Below, one piece after another: positions 12,901-22,721 of a stretch of DNA of 64,000 nt. The translations under genes and the position numbers were made by a program. The notes below the pieces were generated by a model that saw nothing but the letters and a program-made list of their open reading frames with translations, was not told the origin of the DNA and searched no databases. The DNA is from Hippopus hippopus (lineage: Eukaryota; Mollusca; Bivalvia; Cardiida; Cardiidae), in NCBI GenBank assembly GCA_946811185.2, contig OX328109.1, forward strand, positions 20,310,255 through 20,374,254, given 5' to 3'. Positions within the stretch are counted from its first letter, which is position 1; each line of letters begins with the position of its first letter.

Positions 12901-15900
12901 AAACTATCTTTTAAAGTGTAGAAAAAATTGTCCTTTTCACATGGTATTTTCAAAATCTATCTTGGTACAAAAATACAAAATTACTAATCTGTAGAGGGGT
13001 AAAATAGTTGAACTTACGACTGAGGGGAACCAGCCATTCCTCCGCCAACTAAACCTCGTAAAATCAGAATCCAGATGTAGGACGGACTAAAAGTTGTCAG
13101 GAGTCCAAAATATCCAATCCAAATGGACACCATATACAATGTCTGAAATATTTGAGTCATACTTTGTGAAAAGGGAATTTAATGCATCTTCAAAAAGTAT
13201 CGTAACAGGTCAGCCTGGGCAGTCAAAACTTTTTGCTATCTGTAAATTTTCGGTGTTTCCAAGGACCATTCTACCTCATAATTCGGTTAGTTGTTAGACA
13301 AAATGGATTTAATGGATCTATAATTATGTGATGACATGCTTGGTATAATTCATCATGTAGATGCATTAACTCCCTTTTGCCAGAGCAAGTCTGCTTTATC
13401 AAAAATCAAAAGAGAAGCATCGGATAGAAAAGAAAACAACTGTCTAGAATTGTATGATGAAAATAAAAAGCAATCAATCAAGGAAAACAAGCATCTGCTC
13501 CTTCTTTGAAAATGAATTATACAGAAATGACAAGGCTCTGGTGCTGTCCATTGATCAATCCACCCGTTTGTTTATCCAATAAACTCATTACATCTGTCTT
13601 AAAACAATGGTATGCACAATTCAATAGGAATATCAGTTTACCAAAGTAACTTGCATAATAATAGATTTAACTCTTTACCACACAATCCCGACTTTTAACG
13701 TCCCTGAGAAGGAAAGCTTTTGAAAACATTATGGGAAAAGGAGAAAATGCTGGTAACCAGCATTTTCTCCTTTTTCCACGTTTTCTACCTGTCCCCAAAA
13801 AAATTTCAATTTGTGAGTCTTATTTATTTTATCGTCTGCAGATGCTTTCAATTTAGACAATTTTAAAATTTCGTCATTTGGTAAAGAGTTAACTACTTAC
13901 CTAATGAGAAAATTTTAAACTTGTACAAGTTGACATTTTCTGCAGATGACACAGTATATGTGGCTTAAACGATGTAATATGCTTCTGAAACTTTAACACA
14001 CTCTGGAAAAGTAGAAAAATGCTGGCAACCAGAATTTTCTGCTATATCCCACAATGTATGCAAAAGCTTTTTTCCATTAGAACATAGAATTGTGTGGAAA
14101 AGGGATAAATCATGTGCTCCTGTTATTAACAACATTGAATTGAAAATTTAACACTATAAATTGAAGAAGGTTAATTAATTCCTATCAGCTAGTATAATGA
14201 CAAAAACTTGTAACCCTTTAACACACAGTCCTGAATTTCAAAGACCTTGTGAAAGAGGCCATTAGAAAACATTGTGGGAAAAGCAGAAAATGCTGGTAAC
14301 CAGCATTTTCTTCTTTTCCCACAAAGTCTTCTACTCTTTCCAAAACAAATTTCATTTTTTCAATTACATTTGTTTTGTGGTCTACAAATTCTTTCAATCT
14401 GGACTAGTCTAAAATTTTGTTGTTTGGTAAAGAGTTAAGAAACATGAAAGTTTCGTTTGCTGAGCCAGCTTACTTTTTGTCGTCCATATTTATCACCCAT
14501 AAAACCCCACATTGGTGCCATGACACACATTCCAATAAACACAACCTGAAAATAAGGAAAAAAGAAACTCATGTGTTACATCTGCATATGAAAAACCAAC
14601 GACCAATACAGAAAATTTTCCATTCTGATATGTCCATTGCTAGTTCCAGTTAATATGCGTCTATGTTCCCTCTCTAAATACAACAATAGCTAATTTTCCA
14701 TCATGTTTTCTATAATAATTTCCTTTGAGGGACACAAGTTGTGTTTCTATGCTGATTGGTAACCTTACAAAGTCTAAACAGATATAACAAGAACTGTCAC
14801 ACTGGCTAACAATTATAGCCCCACTATTGGTTGCCTTGTCACTGGATCAGGATAAACAATTGACCTTTCTGCCGATTTTAATTGACAGGTTTTATCGGCC
14901 AATCAAAACGCAGCATTGGGCATCATGTATACAAAAAGGTTAGACACAATTTGTTATAAACACGAGATATTTTGATCGTATCTATAACCGTTATCCAGAT
15001 TGAATGGGGGGGTGGTGGGGGGGGGTGGGTGGGGGGGGGGGGGGGGAGTTAAATTCGTTCCATTTCCAATGTCGAAAACACATCTCAAAAACTGTCTTTG
15101 GTGGATAAAACTATTAATCCATCACAGATAAATAGATCAATAAGAATCGTTATGTATGCAGAAAGGTATGTATTAATGTCATTTTAGGAGGTACGAGGGG
15201 TGATCATAAAGAACTACTTCACATTGGATTACAAAAATTTGCACTGATGACCATTAATTATCTGGTAACTGACTTAAGCTTTCAAATGTTGTCTAATTCA
15301 AGTAGTTGAAGTGTGACATCATTATGATGACGTCATATACTACATTAGTGGTCCAAAATACCAGACTACGTATAATTTGAGCCGAGACTAATCGTAAAGT
15401 TTTACTTCAATCTCGGAAAGTTTTTATCAGAAATCAAAACCGATTCAGAAAAATATTAAGGGGACTTTGCACTAAAAAAATTTGATATTCGTACATGGAT
15501 CAGACTAATTTAGAGAAGGGTGCGATTATGTTAAAGATGACCCTAAATCTGGCCGTCCATTAACATCAGTCACAGACAAAATCATCACGGATGTAGAGCA
15601 GCATGTAAAACAAGATCACCGAGATACTGCCAGGAAAATAGTCGACACATTTAGCATTTCATATAGAAGTGCACAAGAGATTTTGACGGCCAATCATGGA
15701 ATGTCAAGTGTTTGCTTAAGGTGGCTACCTCAACTACTGACGCCTGAGCCAGTGGGGGTTAAGGTCGAAATCTGTTAAGAAATTTCAGAACGCCTTGGGG
15801 TAGAGGGGTCAAACTTAACTGATCCAATTATGATATGCCATGAAACACCGGCACACTTTAACAAGAGTGAATCTAAACAACAAAGCAGTGTATGGATTAT

Positions 15901-18900
15901 ACAACATCGCCTTCCGCCCTTAAAGCCAAACTTTCCAAGTCAGTTGGTAAGGGTATGTGCACCATGTTTTTCTATTCTCCTTTTTTCTTCTAAGTCATGT
16001 TGTATCTATTATAAGCTACAGTCCATGTTGAGTTTTATGACCAAACTATTCAAATAAATTTCACGAACACCTTATGAAAAAAACAGCAGGAAGTCCTGCA
16101 GAGTGACATCACTTTACACCAAGGTAACGCGCTAGCTCACAAAGCCACACTTGTACAGGAGATTTAGCAAAAACTCAACATAGAAACACTAGCCAACCCT
16201 CCCTATAATCGAGTCTTGACCCCTTGTGACCTCTGACTAGTTCCTGTTTTGAAAGGTTCTCTATGTGGCAGACACAACAAGAGCAGAGAGGAACTAACCC
16301 TCACTATGACCGGCTCCTTGAGAGTAATGTCACGTGACGCGCTCAACCACGTGTTTCCTGCATGGGAATCAAGAATGAATAAGTGCATATAATTCAGAAG
16401 AGGTTATTCTCAAGAAAAGTAAACATTCAAAGTTGATCTTTATAACAATATTCTGATACAGGCTTTGGTCCACGTTCTTTCTGATCACCCCTCGTACTTT
16501 AAAAAAAAAATAGGCATAGATATTAATATCAACAGTGAGTGGTAAAGAGCTCATAACTAGGTTCCTGCTATGCTTCATAAAGAATAAAAAAGAAGCAAGT
16601 AGCAAGACAAAACATTTCTTATTTACAGTGATAAGACTGTTGGCACTTACAAAAAAGCCCTTTCCTATATTTTCTTGTAGTATTTTTGGAAGGATGTTTT
16701 GCATATGTATTATTTTACGAATGGCATGTCTAATTTGTTACTGATGCTGGGTCAATTTGTTTTCATTTTTGTCTAGCGTCATAATTATGTTGTGCATGTA
16801 TACGTTATTCGAACATATATGGATTCCATGCATTTTCCTTACTTTGTCATTCTGTTTTCCACCAGCTCATACAATGGTATTAACAATGTCCATTGTATTT
16901 CATCATTTTGTGAATGGTATGTGGCAAACAAAGGAGTTTCCTGCAGATCCTCTCCCAGCAGACCCATACACCCCACAACCAAAGTCAAGCAGAAAAAAAC
17001 CATCTAAGAGAAGAAACTGCTGTTTCTATCTCCAACAAGGGCTATTGGATAACTACCTACCAATTATATTTTGCTAAACCATTTAATACAGACCCTCAGG
17101 AGAAAGGCTTTGAAAACATTATGGGAAAAGGAGGAAATACTGGTAACCAGAATACATGGATCCATGGTGATTAGATAAACCCATTTCCTTGTTAACTTTA
17201 GAGATGCTTTAACTAATTTACACAAGGATAAGGACAAATTCGGGGCTAAGGACAATGCAACAGATTTTCATGTTTCAGCAAAGTTTTGAACTTCAATGAA
17301 AAAGAATGAAACGCCAAAACAGACTTTGGTTGACTTTGACACTTTCCATTATCAAATATCGTGTTCTCGTCCATTAATATAACTTTAATTTATACCATTA
17401 CTGTTTCGACTTTCGCCAAATATTCTTGTCTCGATGATGCATTAAAGAGAAATCTGACTGAATGCAACGCAAATAGACATTCCTCCCTTCCTTGATCGAC
17501 ACCATTTTGGAATGCACTTGTCAGGCATGGCAACCAAAATCTCACATTGCCATGGGGGGCATGCCAAACTCGTGTTTGCAGAAATGTCAATTCAAAGGCG
17601 CATAACTCCTGTCATAGTCAGCCAAACATAATGAAAATTGCTGGGGCACAAGTTCATATGGTTGAGAGGTTTCCATTAACTCTTCACCACACAACCCTGA
17701 GTTAAAACATTGTGGGAAAAGGAGAAAATGATGGTTTTTCTACCCTTTCTGATACAAATTCCATCATTTGAGTATCATTATATTTTCGTATGCAAATGCT
17801 GTCAATTTGCACCAGTCTAAAAGTCTGTTGTCTGGTAGAGAGTTAAAAATAGGCCAAATTAGCTGAAAACTGTAGGAGAAATTGCATCTACCCACAGACA
17901 GATAGACAACCTAGTACATTGTATATATGTACACCCCACCCCCAACTTCATAGCGGGGGCTATGATGACAATGGTGTAGAGAGAGATAAAAATATATTAC
18001 ATGTACTTTCTACATTTGCACAATTTTTCTATAGGACACCTGCAATAGATGCGCCACAGTCTACATGAAGATGGGAGTTAAAAAAAAAAAGATGGAACAT
18101 ACTGTAGTTATAAAGGCAACATGGGTTTGTTCCAATTGCCACTCACACCTCAAGACAGGGGAGAGAACTGCAAGAAGCATCATCTCTAGGGAATCTGCAG
18201 CCTGTGATTAAAAATAAGAATTCAAAGCACTACAAACGGGCTTTGACCAAAACACATGTACTTGGCTTTCTCCAAACTAAAAATATTTGTAGATAACAAA
18301 TTCAATAAGGCTCAAGTGATTTTGTCTTTTAAAGGGTTAAAAAAAATTAATTTTCTCCACTTCCCACAATGTTTTCAAAAGCATTCTTCCTCAGGATCAT
18401 TAAAAGTCAAGATTGTTTGGTAAAGGTTTAAGGTAAGGAATGTGTAATGTTATTGGACCAATTATGTAATAAATTATACCTTATCCAATAAATGAACAAA
18501 AATAGAGCTGCAATTTTTCCTTATTTTCACTAACTGAATTTTTTGTAAAATTCATTTTAACTGATTATTCTTTGTGTTTTTGTATATTTTCCCCAAAGGT
18601 CAGTAATTCCTTACTTATTTGATAATGGAAACAGAGTAGATGTATTTATCAAATTATTAACAATGATTAGAGCCATGTTCTGGCAAAACAGGGTTCAATG
18701 CATCTGGCAAAAGGGGGTTTGATGCATCTCTTTGATGCCAAGCAAGTTATCACATAATTATGAATCCATAAAATCCATTTAGTCTAACAACCAAATGAAT
18801 CCTGAGGTAGAATGGTCCCTTGACAAGCAGAAAATGTACAAATAGTAAAAAGTTTCAACCCAGGCTGCAAGGACTAAGAAGGCTGACCCAGGTCAATATT

Positions 18901-19172
18901 TTTGCAAATGAATTAAGGACCAAGAAAAGATTTTGTAAGACTTACTGTAAATAAACCACATATGACATACAGGCGTATCTGGAAAAACCCAAAACCTATG
19001 GCCTCCACCCCTTCTTCAGCTGTAAAAGTTGGGCTCTGGGCTGCAGGTTTACCACTGACTTGTTTGTAGTGTTCAACATCATCATCGCTTGAAAATCCAT
19101 CCATTAACTGCACAGTTTCCAAATCTACAAATTTAAACTTCTTCAATACCATGCCAGTTTATAACCCCTATC
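3853..19172 (-). CDS. SVOPL: SVOPL-like MFS transporter gene (12 coding exons)
   Basis: Seen: twelve exons (18946-19152, 18103-18201, 14474-14545, 13018-13142, 12238-12301, 10972-11097, 9454-9582, 8917-9070, 8030-8110, 5378-5571, 4727-4816, 3862-3975 plus a short read-through to a stop at 3853-3855) join with matching phases at GT/AG sites into about 485-488 codons. The N-terminal region has VEAIGFG. The second exon has CEWQLE. An MFS loop motif GDKYGRQK follows TM2. Later come [60 protein letters not shown] and a closing PIETKGREL. Known: human SVOPL is about 490 residues and shows the same motif order; SVOP/SVOPL are 12-TM SLC22-related orphan transporters, SVOP being a synaptic-vesicle protein. 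Inference: a membrane transporter of unknown substrate, nearer SVOPL than SVOP because of [18 protein letters not shown] and the short tail. Its introns carry many MITEs, a hAT-like element and a dead mariner. Confidence 0.93.
4055..4255. repeat. pearl/HINE-like relic
   Basis: Ends GGGCTATGACAACATCTCTA..AGCCATGCTAAA like 26848-26900; 5' truncated. Between SVOPL-like exons 11 and 12. Confidence 0.5.
4305..4529 (+). mobile_element. TTAA MITE, S-L, well preserved
   Basis: TTAA at 4305 and 4526; core centre GATAACCAGC. Confidence 0.85.
4727..4816 (-). CDS. SVOPL: SVOPL-like exon 11
   Basis: Residues 418-447. [20 protein letters not shown] plus [10 protein letters not shown], the conserved TM10-TM11 segment. 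90 nt, phase 0 at both ends. Confidence 0.92.
4817..5377. other. SVOPL-like intron, no repeat recognised
   Basis: Ordinary intron sequence between exons 10 and 11; nothing further seen. Confidence 0.5.
5378..5571 (-). CDS. SVOPL: SVOPL-like exon 10
   Basis: Residues 353-417, TM8-TM10. [18 protein letters not shown] carries the second-half MFS motif; it ends with [10 protein letters not shown]. 194 nt, phase 1 in, phase 0 out, donor GTAGGT. Confidence 0.92.
6239..6262. repeat. (TGTC)n microsatellite
   Basis: Five to six TGTC units. Confidence 0.8.
6510..7644 (-). mobile_element. TTAA MITE, L-S, split by the 915-bp hAT-like element
   Basis: L arm and decayed core at 6510-6705; the S terminus TTGGTAAAAGATTAA resumes at 7630 after the insertion. 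Confidence 0.7.
6714..7628. mobile_element. hAT-like element with ~285-bp inverted repeats
   Basis: Ends are CATAGGGGTCCG and its reverse complement. The arms 6714-7000 and 7343-7628 are near-identical inverted copies. The 8-bp ATTGGTAA flanks both sides (6706-6713 and 7629-7636), a hAT-type target duplication. The centre has no transposase, only two direct copies of a ~34-bp motif around 7180 and 7282. It sits inside a MITE that spans 6510-7644. Confidence 0.85.
7743..7949 (+). mobile_element. TTAA MITE, S-L, left end lost
   Basis: Core 7785-7835 with GGAAACAAGC centre; right end TTTGGTAGAGTTTAA. Confidence 0.7.
8030..8110 (-). CDS. SVOPL: SVOPL-like exon 9
   Basis: Residues 326-353. A luminal cysteine pair (QKCKCNLL) then [15 protein letters not shown] at TM8. 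81 nt with 2+78+1 phasing. A MITE begins about 90 bp upstream in the intron at 8201. Confidence 0.9.
8201..8429 (+). mobile_element. TTAA MITE, S-L, intact
   Basis: TTAA at 8201 and 8426; an almost perfect palindrome at 8256-8322. A good reference copy of the family. Confidence 0.9.
8477..8723 (-). mobile_element. TTAA MITE, L-S, with a small internal duplication
   Basis: The S arm repeats CAACGTTTTCAAGAGG twice around 8642-8672. Confidence 0.7.
8917..9070 (-). CDS. SVOPL: SVOPL-like exon 8
   Basis: Residues 275-326. [20 protein letters not shown] then [12 protein letters not shown], the end of the central loop and TM7, very close in pattern to SVOPL. 154 nt, leaves one base before donor GTAACA. 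Confidence 0.93.
9122..9353 (+). mobile_element. TTAA MITE, S-L
   Basis: Left TTAA 9122; the right end reads AGAGTTACC. Confidence 0.75.
9454..9582 (-). CDS. SVOPL: SVOPL-like exon 7
   Basis: Residues 232-274. [20 protein letters not shown] is the SLC22-type PESARY motif at the start of the central cytoplasmic loop. 129 nt, phase 0, donor GTAAGT. Confidence 0.93.
9668..9815 (-). mobile_element. TTAA MITE fragment
   Basis: L arm with decayed core; the S terminus is not recognisable. Confidence 0.45.
9895..10090 (+). mobile_element. TTAA MITE fragment, L arm
   Basis: Keeps GTCTGCAAACGCTTTGAATT and a terminal GGTCAAGAGTTGA; the core is lost. Confidence 0.5.
10361..10589 (+). mobile_element. 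TTAA MITE, S-L, intact
   Basis: TTAA at 10361 and 10586; the right TTAA is shared with the next copy. Confidence 0.9.
10586..10814 (-). mobile_element. TTAA MITE, L-S
   Basis: Begins in the TTAA that closes the previous copy; core centre GGTCACCAGC. Confidence 0.8.
10972..11097 (-). CDS. SVOPL: SVOPL-like exon 6
   Basis: Residues 190-231, TM5-TM6, with [18 protein letters not shown] matching the family signature LGWRWLL. 126 nt, phase 0 on both sides, donor GTGAGT. Confidence 0.92.
11430..11737 (+). mobile_element. two decayed MITE fragments
   Basis: One S-L relic (11430-11605) and a second core half with an S arm ending TTTGACAATGTGTTAA. Confidence 0.5.
11850..12153 (+). mobile_element. 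MITE with 128-bp tandem duplication and S-S arms
   Basis: S arm plus core (11850-11977) is repeated directly at 11978. The second unit ends in an inverted S arm (GTCTGGTAAAGGATTAA), giving a symmetrical element instead of S-L. Confidence 0.8.
12238..12301 (-). CDS. SVOPL: SVOPL-like exon 5
   Basis: Residues 168-189, [19 protein letters not shown], the TM4-TM5 loop with the family's EFLP/EYLP motif. 64 nt; one base completes the preceding serine codon; donor GTAAGT. Confidence 0.9.
12631..12807 (-). mobile_element. TTAA MITE, L-S, half of core deleted
   Basis: L arm runs directly into CTTCTCCCAAAAATGTTTT; the left half-site is missing. Confidence 0.65.
13018..13142 (-). CDS. SVOPL: SVOPL-like exon 4
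   Basis: Residues 127-168, TM3-TM4, with [20 protein letters not shown] as in SVOPL. 125 nt; the last serine codon is split two bases before the GTAAGT donor. Confidence 0.92.
13165..13395. repeat. MITE family 2 copy
   Basis: Shares AAAAAGTAT..AGGTCAGCCTG, GGATC.ATAATTATGTGATG and TTAACTCCCTTTTGCCAGAG with 18670, 29985 and 38457. Overlaps no exon (exon 4 ends at 13142). Confidence 0.6.
13667..13892 (+). mobile_element. TTAA MITE, S-L, intact
   Basis: TTAA at 13667 and 13889, the latter shared with the next copy. Confidence 0.88.
13889..14108 (-). mobile_element. TTAA MITE, L-S, diverged
   Basis: Starts in the shared TTAA; core centre GGCAACCAGA. Confidence 0.7.
14209..14438 (+). mobile_element. 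TTAA MITE, S-L
   Basis: Left flank TGTAACCC; right TTAA 14435, only 36 bp from SVOPL-like exon 3. Confidence 0.82.
14474..14545 (-). CDS. SVOPL: SVOPL-like exon 3
   Basis: Residues 103-126, 24 codons. TM2 is followed by GDKYGRQK, the conserved MFS cytoplasmic loop motif between TM2 and TM3. Acceptor TTTTCAG, donor GTAAGC, phase 0. Confidence 0.92.
15006..15048. repeat. poly-G tract
   Basis: Almost unbroken G with a few T; a possible quadruplex former, or a sequencing weak spot. Confidence 0.85.
15192..16496 (+). pseudogene. mariner-family transposon, dead transposase
   Basis: Inverted ends TACGAGGGGTGATCA (15192 and, reversed, 16496) begin with the TA expected of Tc1/mariner. Fragments of transposase read in several plus-strand frames: the helix-turn-helix part ([20 protein letters not shown], about 15537-15770), a catalytic-core stretch (about 15830-15950) and a C-terminal part with [12 protein letters not shown] and NPPYN near 16130-16210. 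Stops and frameshifts separate them, so it cannot be active. It lies in the intron between SVOPL-like exons 2 and 3. Confidence 0.85.
16497..17089. other. SVOPL-like intron, nothing recognised
   Basis: An open frame at 16757-17077 on + has no family features and no splice context that I can support. Confidence 0.4.
17090..17155 (+). mobile_element. MITE fragment
   Basis: S arm and left half-core only, broken after GGTAACCAGAAT. Confidence 0.5.
17676..17846 (+). mobile_element. TTAA MITE, S-L, core half deleted
   Basis: TTAA at 17676 and 17843; right half-site absent and S arm shortened. Confidence 0.7.
18103..18201 (-). CDS. SVOPL: SVOPL-like exon 2
   Basis: Residues 70-102. Contains [19 protein letters not shown], the TM1 end and first luminal loop typical of SVOP/SVOPL. 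99 nt, phase 0 at both ends, acceptor CACAG, donor GTATGT. Confidence 0.92.
18250..18431 (-). mobile_element. TTAA MITE, L-S, left half-core deleted
   Basis: Ends GTTTGGTAAAGGTTTAA. Confidence 0.65.
18670..18915. repeat. MITE family 2 copy
   Basis: GAATCCATAAAATCCATTTA and GGCTGACCCAGGTCAATATT match the 29985 and 38457 copies; ends 30 bp from exon 1. Confidence 0.65.
18946..19172 (-). CDS. SVOPL: SVOPL-like exon 1, start codon at 19152
   Basis: The coding part is 18946-19152 (residues 1-69). The ATG is the first in frame after an in-frame TAA in the 20-nt leader. A CAG acceptor at 19173-19175 implies at least one upstream non-coding exon that I could not place. The acidic cytoplasmic N-terminus (SSDDDVEHY) leads to [20 protein letters not shown], the start of TM1. 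The donor is GTAAGT, phase 0. Confidence 0.9.
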
Positions 19173-19270
19173 CTGCTAAATAAAAGAAGTAAAACTTTCA
19201 AGCCGATAGTAAAACCACAATTTTTTCTATTTCAAAAGTATTTCTGGTGGAAAGATATCTCCTTATCAGA

Positions 19271-19333
19271 AAGTGTAGATTCAAGATTAGACTGCATGTT
19301 TTGTACAGTCTGATCTTGTTCTACGCTGTCCGC
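19271..19333. repeat. family 3 palindrome
   Basis: Inverted halves TCAAGATTAGACTGCA / GTCTGATCTTGTTC around TGTTTTGTAC. Just upstream of SVOPL-like exon 1. Confidence 0.6.
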
Positions 19334-19375
19334 AAAAGGTCAGTGAGTCGCGCTAGCAGGCCAAAGGTTAATAGC

Positions 19376-19567
19376 CATATGGAAAAAGGCTTTTGAAAAT
19401 ATTGTGAGAAAAAGGAGAAAATCCTGTTAACCAACATTTTCTCCTTTTCCCACATTGTTTTTTACCCTCCAGAGACAAATCTTAATTTTTGAGTAGTATT
19501 TATTTCGTTGTCTGCAAATGCTTTAAATTTGGACAAGTCTAACAGTGCGTTGTTTGGTAAAGGGTTA
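19376..19567 (+). mobile_element. TTAA MITE, S-L, 5' truncated
   Basis: Starts in the S arm; right TTAA 19564. Confidence 0.7.
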
Positions 19568-19826
19568 ATTGGCAAAAGATGGAATAACTTTCTTTGTCCA
19601 ATAGAAATACCAAATAATGTGAGTAGATGACAATTTGAAAAAAATCTGAACATTCAGAAAAGACTATGGAGCAATTTTGATTGGACAGACATAAAACTCA
19701 ATGTAGTTAGAAATAGAAAATAACAATCCTGGAGTAAATAGTCTGCAATATTATCATGTTGACATCAGGAACAACTTATTTTTGTTTCAATACATGGTTT
19801 ATTGATATGAGCAAAGACGGCACTAC

Positions 19827-20352
19827 CTAGCTCCAAATAGTCAAGGTGGTAGAGCATGAGAATTGTGGACCTCAAATCTCAGGCCATTTGAGGGTGTGAG
19901 TTCAATCCTACATTGCTAGCTACCTAAACTTACTTAACTCTTTACCAAACGTCAAAATTTTAGACTGGTCCAAATTGAAAGCATTTGCAGACGACAAAAT
20001 TCATGTGACTGAAAAATTGAAATTTGTTCTGGGAAGGTTTTAAACATTGTGGGAAAAGGAGAAAATGCTAGTTACCAGCATTTTCTCCTTTTCCCACAAT
20101 GTTTTCAATAGGTTTCTTTTTCAGGGTCGTGAAAACAAGGGAATGTTTGGGAAAGGGTTAAAGGTCTTTCAGATGAGACATTAACCCTGGGTCTTGTGTG
20201 ATGGTGCTATACAGAGAATGTTGAAGAACCTGGTCTAACTTAGGACGGGTTTAGTCCTGTATCCTGCACTATTCCCTGTAACATAACTAACAGTCTTCTG
20301 GGTGTGTTGCCCTTGTGGGTAAGTGGTGGCAATGTTAAATACACAAAAATCA
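19827..20352 (+). mobile_element. tRNA-derived SINE, split by a MITE
   Basis: tRNA-like head with GGTGGTAGAGCATGAG (box A) and GGGTGTGAGTTCAATCC (box B), then a tail shared with 63230-63412 (TGCACTATT.CCTGTAACA, GTGGCAATGTTAAATA). The MITE at 19934-20161 interrupts it at a TTAA. Confidence 0.75.
19934..20161 (-). mobile_element. TTAA MITE, L-S, inside a SINE
   Basis: TTAA at 19934 and 20158; perfect core. The host SINE reads through when this piece and one TTAA are removed. Confidence 0.92.
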
Positions 20353-20670
20353 ACCATTGAGATGAATGCATGTGAAAACATTGTGTCGAAAAACTGCTTG
20401 TTAAAGACTGTTTCTCTTTTGGCTATGCTTTTATCAGTTGTCTGCCGTCTGCTGCAGACTAAAGAGTTGTCTGTAAGTGGCATTGTTTTCATACAAACAC
20501 TTGATACATGCACTTACCATCACCTCCACTTTCAACCTTTGAATATTTCACTCTGTGTTTCGACATGGTGTGGAATTTTTGCTGTATTTACTTTACTCTA
20601 TTCAATATTCACATATTGGGAAGTTCTAATCTCTCAACCCTGAAAGAAAAAAAGGTACATATGAAGTCAG

Positions 20671-20745
20671 TTAGCCCTTTACAAAACCAAACTGTGTTCT
20701 AATAACCTTGGCCAATACAGCTTTTGAAAACAAGTCACAGCAACA
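20671..20745 (+). mobile_element. MITE S-arm fragment
   Basis: CCCTTTACAAAACCAAAC through AGCTTTTGAAAACA, then lost. Confidence 0.5.
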
Positions 20746-20748
20746 GCT

Positions 20749-20913
20749 TCAAATATTTCAGTATTTTCCAGGTTTTGCCAGTACTGGGCTACAGCTCTGA
20801 AGTGTCTTGCCAAAGGACCCTCCCAAAACAATCTAGTGCTTCCAGTGAGGTTCTTACCCGAGGCCTCCAGATTACTAGTACTACACTTTACCACTGAGTC
20901 ATGCAGGACCCAT
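20749..20913 (-). mobile_element. SINE, second family, 5' part
   Basis: Reverse of the 39506 copy: ends with GTAAAGTGTAG-type head and the GGGTCCTGCATGACTCAGTG box A on the minus strand. The tail side is truncated. Confidence 0.6.
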
Positions 20914-21016
20914 TTATCTGATGGTTAATATCATAGTATCTCGAACTAGTTCGAGTGATAATTCTGTAAAAATGCTTTGCTGAAAATACTGGAAATTGAA
21001 ATCTGACATATTACCT

Positions 21017-21244
21017 TCAACCTGTTACAAAACAATACCCAGTTTTAACGACCCCCAGAAAGAAGACTTTTGAAAATATTACAGGAATAGAAGAAAAAGC
21101 TGGTAACCAGTATTTTCTCCTTTTCAACAATGTTTTCTACCCTTTACAACAACAAAGTTTAAATTTTCAGTCACGTTTATTTTGTCATCTGCAAATGCTT
21201 CAATTTGGAGTAGTCTAAAATATTGTCGTGTCGTAAAAAGTTAA
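21017..21244 (+). mobile_element. TTAA MITE, S-L, diverged
   Basis: Left end eroded; right TTAA 21241. Confidence 0.7.
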
Positions 21245-22721
21245 GTGAATGAGAAGACATTGTCCAAGAGGAGCAATGGCTTGTCATCAACAATTGACTG
21301 TTTTAACTTGGTGTTCCGAAACTGTATTCAAAATAGTAACATTACAAATTAGTTTGAGATTTATGTCTTTTGCCAGCATCAAAGTGCGCAAAAGGTACTA
21401 ACAGTAGACCAAAACCACTACAAAGAGAGACCCTCAAAGTTCTACTCTTTTCCTGCGCTCTGTTTGGAACGAAAATAAATTGGTACGAATGAATAAAAAT
21501 TAACGTCTGTCACTGGGCAAAACGAAAGTGTTCGGGCAACTAATGGAGCGTAAACACTTTAAAGATTTAAAATGGCAATTGAAACCAGATAAGCGTAATT
21601 GAAATTACATAAATACCTGTAAACACCTGGCAAAACAGTTACGTGGTACTGTCAAAAAGAAGATAATGTCGACTGGTTCCCTTCGGGATTTCGGTAACAG
21701 ACATGTCCGGTAAATTGGACTACTAGTAAATCGATCGGAGGTTCGGGTAAAATTTTGCAGAAAGGTCAATTCCTGACACCGACATGTTCATTCTTAAACC
21801 CATGGGCTGCTGAGCGCTAATCAATGGCCTCTAGCGGACAGTATCGATCAAGATTAGACTGCACAGGATGTGCTGTCCGATCCTGGATCTACCCTGTCCG
21901 ATAAGGAAAGAGTGTTCTCCAAGTAATAACATGTAGAAATAGCAATATTTGAGTTTTTACTGCCGCCTTGAAGGTTTCATTTAACTTATTTAGCAGGTTA
22001 CGGGTTGAAACTCATTAATCTTTGATCACTAAAAAAATTAAAAATAGTAAAATAAGTTTCTACCTTTTAGAACTAGCTAGATCTAGGTTTACTCACAAAG
22101 TGCTCAAAGCCGTGTATTTAGTGTGAAAATTATCATGTTGCATTAATTCCAAATAATTATCGATATAATTATAGTAAATCAATCATTACACACATGGCTT
22201 TCAACCATTTAAGGGTCTGAGGGACCAAACTCAACCTGCCTACTGTGAAGAGAGTCCTCCCTTAATGTGACGAATCAAAAATCTTTGGGAATTGTTATTT
22301 TGTTAAAAATGATACCTCTCAGGAACTAAATCTACCTGGTAAATGTTGACAAGAAATTCGGTAGGATTTCCTTACTTATCTGCCGAAGTTTTGGTGATCT
22401 ATTTTAGTCTAATGTAGATAGGATAACTTCCATAGAAGTATTAATAAACGATGCTATCATAACAATATATATTACATCTGAATGGAAAGAAGCTTTTCTA
22501 TACCGATTGTCCCTGTACCAGCTTATAAAGTTACTTCGTCCCCCCCTCCTCATACAGCTGAAGTCTTTCTGACAATGCTCATCTCTCTCAGGCTATGTTT
22601 TAACAGGCATTAACCATCACTGTCAACATGACTTTTCTGATATAACTACAAAAGTTAGACGTTTATATGTGTTTCTTTGGTATGATCACCGTTACCAGGC
22701 TGGGACTTGACATTCCCATCT
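21245..22721. other. intergenic, mostly unique sequence
   Basis: Upstream side of the SVOPL-like gene; could hold its promoter and leader exon, but I see no motif to place them. Contains one family 3 palindrome. Confidence 0.35.
21840..21902. repeat. family 3 palindrome
   Basis: CGATCAAGATTAGACTGCAC with a diverged inverse half. Confidence 0.6.

Noticed and set aside
16757..17077. 106-codon open frame on +, hydrophobic then Pro/Lys-rich
   Set aside because: No family resemblance, no splice or start context, lies in an SVOPL-like intron; likely chance.
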